From positions 21,281-85,280 of the forward strand of contig JBBSBI010000004.1 of NCBI GenBank assembly GCA_038251425.1: 64,000 nucleotides of DNA. Reading direction: 5' to 3'. Below the pieces are notes generated by a model. It worked only from the letters and a program-made list of their open reading frames with translations, was not told the DNA's origin and did no database searches. The first letter of the stretch is position 1. Every line of letters begins with the position of its first letter. The translations under genes and the position numbers were made by a program. This stretch comes from JBBRRP01 sp038251425 (GTDB taxonomy: Bacteria > Myxococcota_A > Polyangia > Polyangiales > Polyangiaceae). This document shows, one piece after another, positions 63,133 to 64,000 of the stretch.

Positions 63133-63963
63133 GTGTCTACCTTGTGCCGTGTTCTGGCAGTGAAGCCCAGCGGATATTACGCGTGGGCCCATCAACAGCA
63201 GTCGGCTCGAGAGCGCTCCGACCTCGAATTGGCCGAAACCATCAAGGAGATTTTCAAGGCTACCAATGAGCGCTACGGAGCACCGCGCATTCACTTGGAA
63301 CTCACCGCCCGGGACGTAAATGTGAGTCGCAAACGCATCGCGCGACTCATGAAACAAGCCGGATTAGCGGCAAAATCTCGCAAAAAGTTCAAACACACCA
63401 CGGACTCCGCTCACGACAAGCCCATCTCTCCCAACCTGCTTGAGCAGCAATTCGAAATGTCAGAAATGGATGAAGCGTGGGTGGGTGATATCACCTATCT
63501 GTGGACACAGGAGGGCTGGCTGTACCTCGCCGTCGTCATCGACTTATACTCGCGACGGGTCGTGGGCTGGGCCCTCAGTGAGCGAATGACTGCCTCGCTT
63601 GTGTGCAGCGCCTTTGACATGGCGATACGGCTCCGGCGTCCGCCACCGGGGCTTATATTTCATTCGGATCGTGGTAGCCAATACGCCAGCGCAGCGTTTC
63701 GACGTTTGCTGCAACGACACCAGGTGGATCAGAGCATGAGTCGCAAGGGCAACTGCTGGGACAATGCGGTGGCAGAGAGCTTCTTTGCTTCACTCAAGAA
63801 GGAGCTGGTGCGCAACGTGGCCTTCTTCACGCGCGCCTCCGCGAGAGCGGACGTGTTCGAGTACATTGAGGTGTTCTATAATCGAAAACGCATTCACACA
63901 TTTCTTGGAAATCTTAGCCCATCAGCTTTTGAATCTTGCACCCGCCAAAAGCTGGCGGCATAG
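63133..63963 (+). CDS. IS3-family transposase OrfB (DDE integrase)
   Basis: A 276-residue DDE transposase in the -1 frame relative to orfA. HTH_21-type region includes LAETIKEIFKATNERYGAPR. The catalytic triad is intact: D in WVGDITYLWT, D in IFHSDRGSQYAS, and E in NAVAESFFASLKKE. It ends with FYNRKRIHTFLGNLSPSAFE, the usual IS3 closing motif. Independent initiation would use GTG 63133; production as OrfAB by frameshift at 63052-63058 is more likely, in which case the coding frame reaches back to the A-run. Confidence 0.93.
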   Translation: MSTLCRVLAVKPSGYYAWAHQQQSARERSDLELAETIKEIFKATNERYGAPRIHLELTARDVNVSRKRIARLMKQAGLAAKSRKKFKHTTDSAHDKPISPNLLEQQFEMSEMDEAWVGDITYLWTQEGWLYLAVVIDLYSRRVVGWALSERMTASLVCSAFDMAIRLRRPPPGLIFHSDRGSQYASAAFRRLLQRHQVDQSMSRKGNCWDNAVAESFFASLKKELVRNVAFFTRASARADVFEYIEVFYNRKRIHTFLGNLSPSAFESCTRQKLAA

Positions 63964-63976
63964 TCCTATGAATTCC

Positions 63977-64000
63977 GTCCAGCAAATCGGATCAGCTCCA
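63977..64000. repeat. Right terminal inverted repeat of the IS
   Basis: Begins GTCCAGCAAATCGGATCAGC and ends TCCA, the last base of the window. Reverse complement matches the left repeat at 22 of 24 positions. Confidence 0.9.

Larger units (their letters stand above)
62741..64000 (+). mobile_element. Complete IS3-family insertion sequence (1260 bp)
   Basis: The element is bounded by 24-base terminal inverted repeats at 62741-62764 and 63977-64000, which match at 22 of 24 positions (left begins TGGAGCTGATCGG; right reads as TGGAGCTGATCCG on the other strand). It carries two overlapping transposase frames with a frameshift site. The right end is the last base of the window, so a target duplication cannot be checked; the left flank ends in GAC. 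It lies about 100 bases upstream of the hsdR relic. Confidence 0.9.

Noticed and set aside
1..64000. tRNA, rRNA and CRISPR scan
   Set aside because: No tRNA T-loop with matching arms, no rRNA segment and no spaced repeats were found by eye in the gaps. A covariance search was not possible here.

Overview
The window looks like core chromosome of a Gram-negative bacterium of the Myxococcota (former Deltaproteobacteria). The pointers are many lipoproteins and outer-membrane proteins, an MJ0042 zinc ribbon fused to TPRs, an AgmX/PglI-type C-terminal domain, a PEGA-like anchored protein, giant TPR proteins, and a dnaG-rpoD pair with rpsU elsewhere. Base composition looks moderately GC-rich, below cultured myxobacteria, so an uncultured or deep-branching lineage is possible. 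Class-level placement is inference.

Layout. 1-2.3 kb (-): ihfA, a MerR regulator, ssb, a short SDR-like protein and an SGNH-type exported protein. 2.4-14.3 kb: a membrane GT2 facing away from polA, which is coupled to a FAD oxidoreductase and a second GT2; then hrpB and, convergent, mutS. 14.4-19.1 kb (-): a 59-residue basic protein upstream of two coupled propeller-like lipoproteins. 19.3-21.6 kb (+): DUF4350 protein and MoxR ATPase. 21.6-25.1 kb: an accessory stretch with a tandem palindromic operator-like site, two AraC regulators, a nucleotidyltransferase gene pair and two gene relics. 25.2-28.8 kb: an Omp85-like protein facing away from a DUF58 protein, the expected partner of the MoxR/DUF4350 genes. 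28.8-32.1 kb (-): atpD, atpC, ksgA and a lipoprotein, the last three start-stop coupled. 32.3-35.9 kb (+): dnaG-rpoD. 36-52 kb: an envelope and TPR region (OmpA-like lipoprotein, AgmX-like lipoprotein, zinc-ribbon/TPR protein, parvulin-like protein, two giant TPR paralogues). 52-60.8 kb: a sialidase-like protein, rpsU, DUF971, GT4, moaB, ggt, a GNAT enzyme, a PEGA-like protein and prfC. 60.8-64 kb: a Uma2 gene, a gutted type I restriction gene (hsdR) and a complete IS3-family element whose right end is the last base of the window.

How the genes fit together. Replication, repair and transcription genes (ssb, ihfA, polA, mutS, dnaG, rpoD) are scattered among envelope genes. Many neighbours share start-stop overlaps (ATGA or TTGA), so translational coupling is common. 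The strongest leads for something undescribed are the coupled giant TPR paralogues with a shared C-terminal domain, the 59-residue protein with two propeller lipoproteins, and the tandem palindrome in the accessory stretch. I found no tRNA, rRNA, CRISPR array or prophage. All family calls are by eye; no search was run.
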